A DNA stretch of 64,000 nt from Nematostella vectensis (lineage: Eukaryota > Cnidaria > Anthozoa > Actiniaria > Edwardsiidae), in the NCBI RefSeq assembly GCF_932526225.1, contig NC_064036.1, positions 10,547,519 through 10,611,518 on the forward strand, written 5' to 3'. Positions 52,678-64,000 of this stretch are shown here, piece after piece. A program made the translations under genes and the position numbers. Below the pieces are notes generated by a model, which saw nothing but the letters and a program-made list of their open reading frames with translations, had not been told where the DNA came from and did no database searches. Numbering within the stretch: the stretch's first letter is position 1; the number at the start of each line of letters is the position of its first letter.

Positions 52678-55600
52678 CTATGGAAACAGAAAGAGAGGGA
52701 GTCAGGCACGGCAAGAATTGTGAGATAGCGAAGGAAGTGCGCGTGGAAATAGTGGCGAGAATTCCGTGATGACCCCAAAGGAAGCGCGCTCTTTGTTATC
52801 GCCATTTTCGGGAACGCAAGATAAAATGCATAATTGGCACATTTGGCTTTTATCATAACAGGCATTTTACAAGAGATGTTTTTAGTCGCTTAAAGAAGCA
52901 CGCACGAACATTAATACGCGTTGGGCATACTTTCTTGGCGTAATCGAATTAAAAATGTTGAAAATCTCTGTGCGATAATAACTTATCCAAAAATCTATCT
53001 CGATTAAAATCCCCCTCTCTAGCTATTCCATTAAGTTGTACAAAAATCCTTTTTTAATTTGGATAAATGCGAAACAGTATTGAGCATATGGGGATAAAAA
53101 TTTATCTGCAAGAGGTCAGCTACAACATAAAATGATATGTCCATACAATGCGGTAAAAGCGGACAGTTAACTGTTGTGGACATTTGACCTTATCGTTTGT
53201 TTACAACACGTCCACGCGGGAGATTCATTAGTCTATTGCTAAAATGCGCCTGGATACGGCGCAAGCATGAAAAACAAGACTTACAACACGAACACAGCTC
53301 AGCGATATACAATATCTTAAGTGCTGTATGCATTCAGTCATAGCGTGAAATGAGCGCGCCGCAATACCCCAAAGGTTAGACACAGGTATATTCTTCACAG
53401 GTGAACATTCTGCTGATAGTAGCATGTGGAATTTCATTATCATAAGAAACTCGATATGAAACTTAAAAAGCAATTCAGCATAACCCTGTAGACTCTTTGA
53501 GTCATTTTCTGATTAAGATCGACCCAAACAGATAACATATTTTCTTTTAAACAAATAAACCAAAGTGTGATATGTGGTAAGGGACGTTTAATTATGAATC
53601 GCGAATATTTGGGAATAACTTGTAAAAGTTGCGTCTTTTGATCCATTAATACTGTCTCGGTTCTTGTCGGCATGCGAACGTGTTTATCAAACATCATTTG
53701 GCCGGCTGAGTTTATAAATAGGGTTAATGAAACGTGACTATTTTTTGTACAAATCTGTCGTCACTCTACTGTCGAAAAGGCGACGACGTCGAATTGGGTG
53801 AAACTAGGGTATATAGTGCTGTTGTTTTGTTTCCTGTGACAGATTTGCAAATGGCTCCAATTAGAGAAAAGAGGGCACATTAGAGTTTGGTCGTATCTTC
53901 AATTACTCTACCACTCAACTCATTTAGTCGCTAGCGTAAACATAAAATCGCTTAGGCTATTAACCCGCCCGAAAAAAACTCGAGGGAAACTAAATTCCTC
54001 CGAATGTCGATCTTATGAATATTTTACATGTTGTTTTCCAATTTTTTAGGTATACAACGGAAAGCTTAGCTGTGTTATCGTTCCGTAGATGGAAAAAACT
54101 AGAAAAAAACAATTCAGTTTAATTTGCATAAGGAAACCACAAAAGTGAAAATTCAGCTGTACGAAAGAGAAAAACGTGAGCTGAGATGGAATCCTAGGGA
54201 GTTTAAAACTGACATAATATTCATTCCTCACAGGTAATTGGATACAATGAATAAAAACACGTCGAGGCAGAATTCACGTTACTGATGCATCTCTGAAATA
54301 TGTGGATAGCTTGGCTTTTGGGATTATCGGAAAATGAATTTTATTGCGATAGTAGATACTGTCGCTAGAGGAGCTAGTCCTTTGATAAGCGAGGACGGGT
54401 CACGACGGGTTATCTATTGGTAAAAGAATGGCATTTGTATTGAAGAATGGGCTCACTTGTTGTGTTTTGTGTGAGGTAATTCGTCGTATTTTCAGCCAAG
54501 TAGCCAAAACAGGCAGCACAAAGGAAAGCGGATTACGGCAACCCGAAAGAATCTTAATAAGTGTACAAAAACATATGCAAATACTGCATAGCAGGGATTT
54601 GTAAAACATGAGAGAAAGCACTCTGGCGTATTTATCTAATGGCGTAAAGGCTATCGTGGCGCGTTTCAAAGAGTCAATATTCAATACACGATTCTCTTCC
54701 GATATATATCTATTTACTTATGGCATGCCTAGAGCCATAGATTACGGTGACTTTCCTTCTTCCGACTAGTCAGGAAGACATAAAAAACATCTAGTTACCC
54801 AGCTATTTTGTATAAAGGAGAAAATCGTGTAAAAAACAAAAGCACTTTTTCATCGTACAACAAACTGTTTGTTGATATTGATCACTTTAGTAGTGTATGA
54901 ATAAAAGCTATTTCCTCCCATTTACTTCGCTTGAGATATTACATGTGAATAAGTCTCCAGAATAGCGACCATTTGGGTTAAATAGCTATTCGCAATTAAG
55001 AGAAAAAATTCATGATTCTCCCTTATTTCATTAATTTTTTGACAGTGGTTTGGCTGTGCCAATAAGCTTTTTTTGGTAAACCTAGCTTAGCAGTGTGTTG
55101 GTTTTCGTAGACCGCCCCATTCCTCCTTCAAGGCAGACCTCCGTATTTACGAACATAATTTATCAAGAAAAAAAAACGCGCAGCGAGTCATGGTCATATC
55201 ATCGTTATTTATTGAAAAGGGGGTTTTATAATAGTGTCGCGCTTTGCAGAGATTTTTTAGTCGTTTTAAATCACGTCCAATAAAGCGCTTTCTGCAGGCT
55301 TTAGATTGATCTAAACCTCGAAACCCAACATCGCCGAAGTCTCTGAGAGTTAAGTTTGCGCGGTGGATAAAGTAGGCTTTATCCTATTCTTGGAGTTTTA
55401 TCTATTAGCCGAGCACTTTCGAAATCATTAAATCTTAGGAATGCAATAGAACACAATGCGAGGATGGGCATTCTACGAGAGGCTGAACTTTATTGTATTT
55501 ATTATTTTATTCCATGTAATTTATGTTGTTGGCCCGGGTATTTATTGGCAATATAAGCCTAGTTCCGTGTAAGTAATATCATTTTATTAAACACAGGAAT

Positions 55601-58600
55601 CTGGGTTTAATTACACGCTTCTAATAAGCTCAACCGAAAAAAAAATCGTTTCGAATTTTCTTTTTCCGCTTGAATTTTTTCCGTGATAATTTTTGAAAGG
55701 TTGTCAGATTTGAGGACATAAAATACGCAACTAATTGAACAGAAAGGAAAGCTCATATTCTAGATCCAATTTGTGCATTTGTGCAGAGGAAACAGAATTC
55801 GAGTCATAGTTTAAAGTGGGAGATATGTAAGTGCGTAGGGCTGATCGCTTTGTATAAAGAGACGCACAGAGTCGCACGGCCGGTTGCGAGATAGGACGCA
55901 CTTAATATTGCTAACTGCTTCAGAATTCCCATCAGCATAGCTCTAACCACAGGCCGGCTCGGGACAATACATAGTCCCATCATCCACTCGAGATGGTATC
56001 CAGAGAGCTCGCTATTCTATTCACAAGGCTTTCGCTTCATTTTCACGGGTGTAAATTAGGGGGGGACAATGATAATTGCTAAATCTATCGAAACCTAAAA
56101 TTTCGCACCCCGATGAGCCGCTTGACAGGACAATAATCAAGAAACCACGATGTGACACGAGAAACCCTCCAAAGTCTGCAATATTCCACATATTTCATCT
56201 GATATGGAATATTACCTTTGACGCGAGAATGGAAATTAAATAAAGTGATCCTATGTCAATACAGTCGTTCTCATTTTGCAAGCGCTAAGATATTATGCAT
56301 TGTGTACGTTGAGAATATCAAACCGATTCAAGATTCAACGAGCGTGTGTGAATAAATTCACGCAAGTCATACCACAGTGAATCTTAACACCCGCCAGAAT
56401 CAAATTAAGCCACGGCAGTTCACCTTAAAACACAGCTCTTAGATAAACGACATCCCAAGAGACAGTAGTTGCACTTGAAGTTTAGTAGACTTATCACGAA
56501 AAATTAGGAGACCGGTAGCGAAGGCAAGAAGATACTCAGTCTCGAACACACTTGGTTCACATTGATTTGCCTCAGTGGTCAAACTTTTGAGCCTTCCGGT
56601 AAAAATTTATATGGTCGTTGACGGAACTTTTCACTTAGATCCTTTAACAAGCTCAAAGAGTATGGCGCTATAAACGGCTAGTGTGTGGCCCAAAGAACGC
56701 GGGTCGCATTAAAAACTTCCTTGTACAATTACAGTCACGTCAAAATATTCGCGAGGCGAATAAACCACTAACCTCTTTCGCCTTGGGACACTCTAACACT
56801 CAAAAATATCCAGAGAAAACTCAGCAAATCAGCAGTGAGCCAGAACCCGGCCATTTCCACCGCATCCCAATATGACTTTGGATTACTTTGCACTCGGGCT
56901 CAGCTTGTATGTACGGTCAGCGGAAGCTTGTATCAGGGCTCCATCTCAACGCACTTCCGGCAAGATCCGCAATCTAAATAAATTGTCGAACGATTTGTTT
57001 AAACTGATCGCCGCACGAAAAGAGGGTTCTTGGTATTTCAGTGGTGCCTATAACACCTACGCCGTGCTACGCCAGGGCTGTAATGATAATGCCAGCGACT
57101 TACGCGCTAGTGTGGTTTGTTCCGGGGCCTATTGTTCGCTCATTGAGCCACTATTTATGAAGACAACGGAAATCCCTGACAGATTTTGATTATTCGCGCT
57201 CCTTGAAGCAAGCTCTGCTGTCAGAATGTCTGCACAGAGTGGCCAGCTGACTAGTGGCGGCAGGATGGCTCCAAGTCGCAAAATCCCCGCGCTATCTCCC
57301 CGTTCATCAACCTAATAAAGACAAAACGAACTCATGCGTATGTTTTACACACATATATAGGCCTTGTGTCTGTTAACTACTCATATATTAACAAGGCGAC
57401 AGGTTCACCAAGTTATCAGTATTTGGCGTATTTTCTCTCGTTTATTCCCCCACCGCGCTAACACAACGTGTGAAACGGGACGAGTATTTTTCTCGTTCGA
57501 GTAAAACCCAAAGTGAGCTATAATGCTTTTCATCCACCCTTGATTCACGTTGCTGGTTTTGTTGCTGTTAATTATTGATTGTAGTCGGCTCGAGCATGTG
57601 TTGGTACGCCTCTTATTCTTTCCCTCTAGATGAGGAAGCCAACTGGCGCGCAAAATCAGCGCGTGTTTGACCAGAGCTATTCTGGTTTTCGAGTACGCGC
57701 CCTGCCCTTCTCTTTCCCTCGAGTTGTCTTTGTTTTTCTACCGTATAATGTATGGGTTTTTCTCAGCGCTACCTGCACTGTCTTAGTATGACGCCTCGCT
57801 TCGCGTGTCGCTACACGCGCAGAACGGACTCAATGGCTGTCTAGTCTATCAAACAAATGTCAAATAAATGTCAGCTATGCTTGTGTATACACTGGTTTCA
57901 TTTTGCAACTAACGGTATCGGTTTGTGCAAACTATGAATTTTCGCGATTGTGTACGTATGAGTGTTTTACACAAGCAACTGTCAATCTTGTGTTAATTGT
58001 TTTCTCGGGCAGGTGCTTAATCAAGGATTAATTTCTAGGCTTTCCATTCATATATACTGTATTCTTTATAACACAAAAAAGAAAAACAATGGAAAAACTA
58101 ACCTCAAGTTAAATTCCCCCGCTTCCCTGTTGAGAATATTGTGACGAGGATCTTTGAAATTTCTAGACGTAGAGATAGGAAGATTCACATAACACTGTGT
58201 GTATCTAAGTTGATATAGATAACAAAATACGCGCGCGGCTCATTTTTTATAGCCAGTATAAGCGCGATCTTAGGCATTCCCCAGCAATATGAATATCGCG
58301 CAGCGGCACGGCGCCTTGGCGGTCAGTTTATCAGAAAAAAGTCCTTGAACTTCTCCACTTTATTCGCAGTGATATTCAGTGGTTTGCGAGCTGGTCGAGG
58401 TTATCTGAGACCACGATGGATGTGAGCGCAAGATCAAGTAATTTGCGCCTCGTGGGTAGACGGACGGTCTCATATCGACAAGGACATCTGGGCAAACTCT
58501 GGTCGCTTGTTCGCTGACTCGTTAACCTTTATCCGCGCTGGGGAATCTTATAAGAATTCCACATAAGTATGCGCTTTTTCTAAGCAATTATTTTCAAGTC

Positions 58601-61600
58601 ATGTAGCATATTCTGCTAACATTGAAGCACAGAGCGTGAGAGAGAAATCTGGACAAATTAAACCCTATCAATCGTGAATAATTCACAGTAGATCCGCTGC
58701 TAAATGAATGCAACCTGTTGCCCTCATTACCAACCCTTCCCTCGGCAAACCTCTCCCACCGAGCTTTATTCAACAAGGTCTTTGTCTACACTCTCTCAGA
58801 GTTATTATAAGCAAATTGCTATTTGCTGGCTTATATGGTAAATGAGGAATTCCCGTAAATCGAAATTTTAAGAAGCCTTCATCATTGAAACAAGGTGCCA
58901 TAATGACAAGTTACTTCAGCAATTATCACCGCATCAAAATGTTCAAACAAAACAGTCGAAGAGATAAAAGGGGATAAAAGTTTAGCTTACTGGGATGATC
59001 GGGTTTGCAAATAGACATAGGACGCCATAGTCATGTTGCATATTCACAGGAAAGACAAACCAAGATATCGGCCCATGTAAAACACATTTCCCAGTGTAAA
59101 TATAAGTAACAATGATCTTTAAGAGATTAGCTTGTTTATATTAACGAGGTCCCTTTGCCGCTTTAGCCGGGGTATTTTCGATAGTCGGCTACGTAATCAG
59201 GGATTTCGAGGACTAGAAGAAGGCAAATTTCCGTTTATCCTGGGGGATATTGCAAGAGTATGACGATGACTCATACGGGCTAAAGGTCGCCTTGAAGTCT
59301 CTCTAGAATTATAAACGACATGATTCGCACGTCTTAGCGTCTGATCAATCTTACTCATTCGCGCGTATATCTCATGCTTCAGTTATGCAATTTGATAAAA
59401 CATTTCTAAAGCCAGCGGCAGCGCGTCTTTTGACCCATTTATAATGCGAAACAAACGACAAATCGACACACCCCCTCCACAGCTCAACTCTGCAACCTGG
59501 CGACTCCTTGTCTCTTCAAAGATTAATTATTAGTAAGTATTTAAATCCTTGCCAATATATAAATTCCAAGACAAGGCTTTCGCGCCTTTTGGCGAAAAAG
59601 AAGGCGTGTAAACGGGGTATGGGCAAGCGAAAGAGTTCTCATTAAGCTTTCTGCTTGACAAGTGCTCACGGAAGCCTTCAAACCCCTGCAGAAATTTACG
59701 ACATTGTGTCAAAAACAATTATTTGCAAATGCAAAAAAGTATTTTTTATCACAAAAAAGAAAACAATATAAGCATAATCATCACAGCTACAATTTTGCTC
59801 GTTATATAAGGAAGTTTTTTTACTTTGAGAAAAAAAATTGCAGAAAGAGTCTCGCCGATTATTGCATCCCCCAAAAAGTCAATAAAGTCGGAAACTGTAG
59901 ATGAAGTTAGCAGCGAATTCATATAGCTAAGAAATAATTAATCGAAATTAGTTTCGGCTAACGGATGCTTTACTTTTGTAGCATTCCCGCGATAATTAGG
60001 TGAGACGCCAGCTAGGCGCGAGAGTTCACGATCATTGAACAGTCTGCTTAGTTCGCACAGTCTGCTTAGTTCGCTATCTTATCGCTAAAGCCTTTAATTC
60101 TTTGGCAATAAAATCACATAATAACTCCTCAACGTGCCGATTCATGTTTGATAGAACCTATTTATCTCATGATTTTTGCTGAGATCAGCTTTTAATGTTT
60201 CCTCATGAAATCCGCGAGCGTCGAGGTTTTGATGAAAAGAGGTGAAGACTCGTGTAAATATGTGAAAAGACGGTAGATAGTGAAGAACCGACTCATTAGA
60301 AGTGCGCCTCGGGGACTTTTCCAAAAAGGATAAGAGTTTTTTTTTTTCTCAAAGTTAATTAAATATCTAGAGGATAACATCCTTTCTCTAACATTCACGT
60401 CAATCTTAATCCTAAACAATATTATAAATTACTTGAAAAATCTATGCCTATTTTTTGTTTCTTCCTGTTTTCTATTTATTTTTTCTTTGTTTTTTTTTTT
60501 CTGATCATGGGGATGATTCTGAAGGAGTGACATCCAGAGTACTTTGCAAGAACACCCATCCTGGTTGGCTGCCGTTAGCCACGTTAGCCAATCGGGAAAA
60601 GGAAACTACCTTGCCTAACCAGCGAGATGGTGGATGAGTTTCACGGTTTGAAGGGTTTTTTTTCCAGATATAATAATTAACGTTAAGGCAAATCAACAGT
60701 CTCCAAAGCCATAAACAATCTTTTTTTAAAATACTATCGTGATGGCATAATTGCATTGTTATATTTCTGCTTTTTCACCCAGAGTGGCAGTGTCGGCCTC
60801 TTTCATTTCTGCTAAAGGTATAAACACCGCCTCTTGAGACATTACCGTTGTTTTATGTTTTATGAAAAAGGAAAAAGGAAAAATTGCATGAACTGCATTC
60901 TATTTCCTGATTCGGCCATTTTCTTTGCTTTCATCAAAGAGATTCACTTAAAATTGTCAGGTAAAGATCTCCGAAATTGCAACTGATGACCGATGGGATC
61001 TCGATCAAGAAGATGATAGAGGCAGGCACTTCTTCTCACACAATATCTCACAAGAGAAGCACAGCTTTGAGTTATTATAAAGTATCGATTCTCCTTTACG
61101 CAGTATAAACTAGCATCATTTGAAAACCCATGGCGTGAAATCGAAGGATTAATTCGCAGAAATGTGGAGACTCCCACGGATGGGTTGTTGTTATATTCGT
61201 GGTTTCTAATTGAGGTAATGACAGCCCCCTCCGCGCGACACCAAGGCGCTCTCCTAGCATAATCATCACACCAGTCTCTTTCAATTTACTGATACGAAAT
61301 AAAACGACGAAAAGCTTTCTCATTAATTAGTGAGTGGCACAAGTAAGAGATGACGGATGAATGCTTTATATGAACATTCGGCTCAAAATCGTGCGGTAAA
61401 CCCAGCAGATATCCACATCTTTTGACCTGCTAATGAAATTTAGTGATAACGGACCCAAAAATACCTAGTCTTAAAAGCCTTAAAGCGATGCTATGGCTAC
61501 AAAACTGGGTCCTGAGATTTGTAATAAACCTATGAATCGAATGCTGAGTTTTCTTAGTTGAGCTACCATTGCGGCTGTTTGTCAAGTTAATATGTTTATT

Positions 61601-62690
61601 TTTAGCTCAAATCTATCCAATAAATCATCCAAAAGTGATAAAGAAAGCATTCAAACAGAAATTCAATACCAATATACAATACAGTCAAGGCAATCTACGA
61701 GCATCTCATAATAAGACAAACTTTGACATGTATTTTTCTTTTACTTTACTTGTCAAAAAACATCAATTGAAACCTTATGAGTCTTTCGCTTGCAGCACTT
61801 CCTTCCCTGCTCTCGTTAATTTGCCGCAAAGTACCGCTTATTCTGCATGAACACGAACAATAAGCCCCGTAGCCTTAGGGCAATTGCTCTTACTTCGTAT
61901 TATGGCGCAGTCTCTTTGAGCCGATTATTGCAGCAGTGGGCAACGCCCTCGTAACATTTTGCAAACGTTCGGAAATTAATGTTTGGCTCAGTCGGCAGCG
62001 CCATGAGTTATATAATGCACTGGCCTTGCAGTCAAGCAATACAAACTTAGTTTTGTGCAAAATAAGTACTGCCGAGATAATGCGCGAATTTTCTTTTAAT
62101 TCAAAGTTATTTTAAATATATCTTAAGTGGATTTGGAACGGCGAGGCCTGCCAACTCAGCCCGAGGGACATTGTCAGGGAACAGGCCTCTTACAGAGACC
62201 AAAGCTAGTTTGATCAAGTAGGATGATCGATGCTCTTGAGATTTCCTCGAGGAACACTCATATACCACACCCCTTTGACAACTTGGCTTTCTAGGGTCAG
62301 AGAAACGATTATATAAGACATAGATGTAGTACAGCAGTGCAGACTACTAACACTCCCGTTATGAATCTTATATTGGAAAAATATTCCAAGCCAACAGTCG
62401 AAGAAAAACATTAGCCTTTTATTAGTTGCAAACACTGGTCATAGATCATATCACATAAGCAGACTTTGATATTCCTGTGCATTAATACTCATGAAATTAT
62501 TTCTCCCAAAATGACTTAAAAAACACAAAGCCGAGACCGAATGTGCTAGCTCCTCGAATTTAAAACCAGAACGACCCGCTGACTCCCGCACACAACAAAA
62601 TATGCTCACATGCCACCAAAAAACATTCGGGGTTATAAGGCACAAGCATCAAAACGGATTATTATGTCAATGTAAAAAGTGTAAGAATTG
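52678..62690. other. 10 kb with no supportable gene, upstream of the Eph exons
   Basis: AT-rich, largely non-repetitive sequence. It should contain the Eph first exon(s) and promoter unless these lie beyond the window. The patch 56850-57330 is less AT-rich than its surroundings and has an open frame (56872-57189, plus strand) with no recognisable domain. Confidence 0.45.
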
Positions 62691-62734
62691 ATTGTTGTAT
62701 AACACTATACATGTAGTAGGAAAGGATTGTAGCA

Positions 62735-64000
62735 TCACAATGCGAATGTGTGGAATTATAGTATCACAGTGCGCATTTGTAGGATTGTAGTATCACAGTG
62801 CGCATGTGTAGGATTGTAGTATCACAGTGCGCATTTGTAGGATTGTAGTATCACAGTGCGCATTTGTAGGATTGTAGTATCACTATGCGCATGTGTGGGA
62901 TTCTAGTATCATAGTGCGCATGTGTGGGATTGTAGTATCACAGTGCGCATGTGTAGGATTGTAGTATCACAGTGCGCATGTGTGGGATTGTAGTATCACA
63001 GTGCACATGTGTAGGATTGTAGTATCACAGTGCGCATGTGTGGGATTGTAGTATCACAGTGCGCATATGTAGATTTGTAGTATCACAGTGCGCATGTGTG
63101 GAATCGTAGTATCACAGTGCGCATGTGTAGGATTGTAGTATCACAGTGCGCATGTGTGGGATTGTAGTATCACAGTGCGCATATGTAAGATTGTAGTATC
63201 ACGGTGCGCATGTGTAGGATTGTAGTATCACAGTGCGCATATGTAAGATTGTAGTATCACAGTGCGCATGTGTAGGATTGTAGTATCACAGTGCGCATAT
63301 GTAAGATTGTAGTATCACAGTGCGCATGTGTAGGATTGTAGTATCACAGTGCGCATGTGTAGGATTGTAGTATCACAGTGCGCATGTGTAGGATTGTAGT
63401 ATCACAGTGCGCATGGGTGGGATTGTAGTATCACAGTGCGCATGTGTGGGATTGTAGTATCACAGTGCGCATGTGTGGGATTGTAGAATCACAGTGCGCA
63501 TGTGTAGGATTGTAGTATCACAGTGCGCATGTGTAGGATTGTAGTATCACAGTGCGCATGTGTGGGATTGTAGTATCACAGTGCGCATATGTAGGATTGT
63601 AGTATCACAGTGCGCATGTGTGGGATTGTAGAATCACAGTGCGCATGTGTGGGATTGTAGTATCACAGTGCGCATGTGTAGGATTGTAGTATGACAGTGC
63701 GCATGTGTGGGATTGTAGTATCACAGTGCGCATGTGTAGATTCGTAGTATCAATGTGCGCATGTGTGGGATTGTAGTATTACAGTGCGCATGTGTAGGAT
63801 TCTAGTATCACAGTGCGCATGTGTGGGATTGTAGTATCACAGTGCGCATGTTTAGAATTGTAGTATCACAGTGCGCATGTGTGGGATTGTAGTATCACAG
63901 TGCGCATGTGTAGGATTGTAGTATCACAGTGCGCATGTGTGGGATTGTAGTATTACAGTGCGCATGTGTAGGATTCTAGTATCACAGTGCGCATGTGTGG
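62735..64000. repeat. 29-bp satellite array running off the window end
   Basis: About 43 copies of gtagtatcacagtgcgcatg followed by tgtaggatt, with G/A variation in one position (gtgGgatt or gtAggatt). The array is open at the right edge, so its full length is unknown. Confidence 0.97.

Noticed and set aside
56872-57189. 105-aa plus-strand frame in a less AT-rich patch
   Set aside because: No recognisable family; kept only as part of a possible regulatory or first-exon patch.

Overview
This window looks like chromosomal DNA of an early-branching animal, most likely an anthozoan cnidarian such as Nematostella (inferred from gene content and style; no database search was possible). Genes are split by many short introns with GT-AG ends, the DNA between genes is AT-rich, and there is a large load of simple-sequence arrays and transposable elements. 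There is no bacterial operon structure, and no tRNA, rRNA or CRISPR was seen.

Layout. 1-2260: a two-exon gene for a small secreted three-finger (Ly6/uPAR-like) protein at 1669-2228. 2512-8376: a decayed composite mobile-element region bounded by inverted repeats. It holds pieces of a C76-like cysteine protease, an OTU-like cysteine protease, a SWIM zinc-finger protein and what looks like one exon of an SLC12-type transporter. 9445-23025 (+): a complete nine-exon espin-like gene (ankyrin repeats plus a C-terminal actin-bundling region), 776 aa when spliced. Its first intron carries an antisense Ty3/gypsy retrotransposon (10228-14716) with identical 123-bp LTRs, a 5-bp target duplication and an intact gag-pol frame. 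24506-25558 (-): an intronless class A GPCR, convergent with espin. 25585-33864: about 8 kb with no gene I can support. 33888-39800 (+): a four-exon gene for a secreted protein with a novel-looking Cys-rich module and about seven EAR repeats. 43193-52677 (-): an Eph receptor tyrosine kinase, 17 exons in the window covering ligand-binding domain to SAM domain; the signal-peptide exon was not found. 52678-62690: no supportable gene. 62730-64000: a satellite array running off the end.

The most striking pattern is in the tandem repeats. In many introns the repeat unit is not random: it is a copy of a splice junction, that is, the 3' end of an intron plus the first bases of the following exon (or the reverse at a donor). 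This is seen in the Ly6 gene, at three places in espin, at two places in the EAR gene and weakly in the Eph gene. Copy number runs from 2 to about 33. The copies nearest the real exon match it best, and decoy copies often carry an intact AG or GT dinucleotide. Splice-junction-seeded satellite expansion recurring in four unrelated neighbouring genes is the candidate for an undescribed process here.

The host genes do not form an obvious functional pathway, although espin (actin bundles of stereocilia and microvilli), Eph signalling, an EAR-repeat secreted protein and a GPCR would all fit epithelial or sensory-cell biology.
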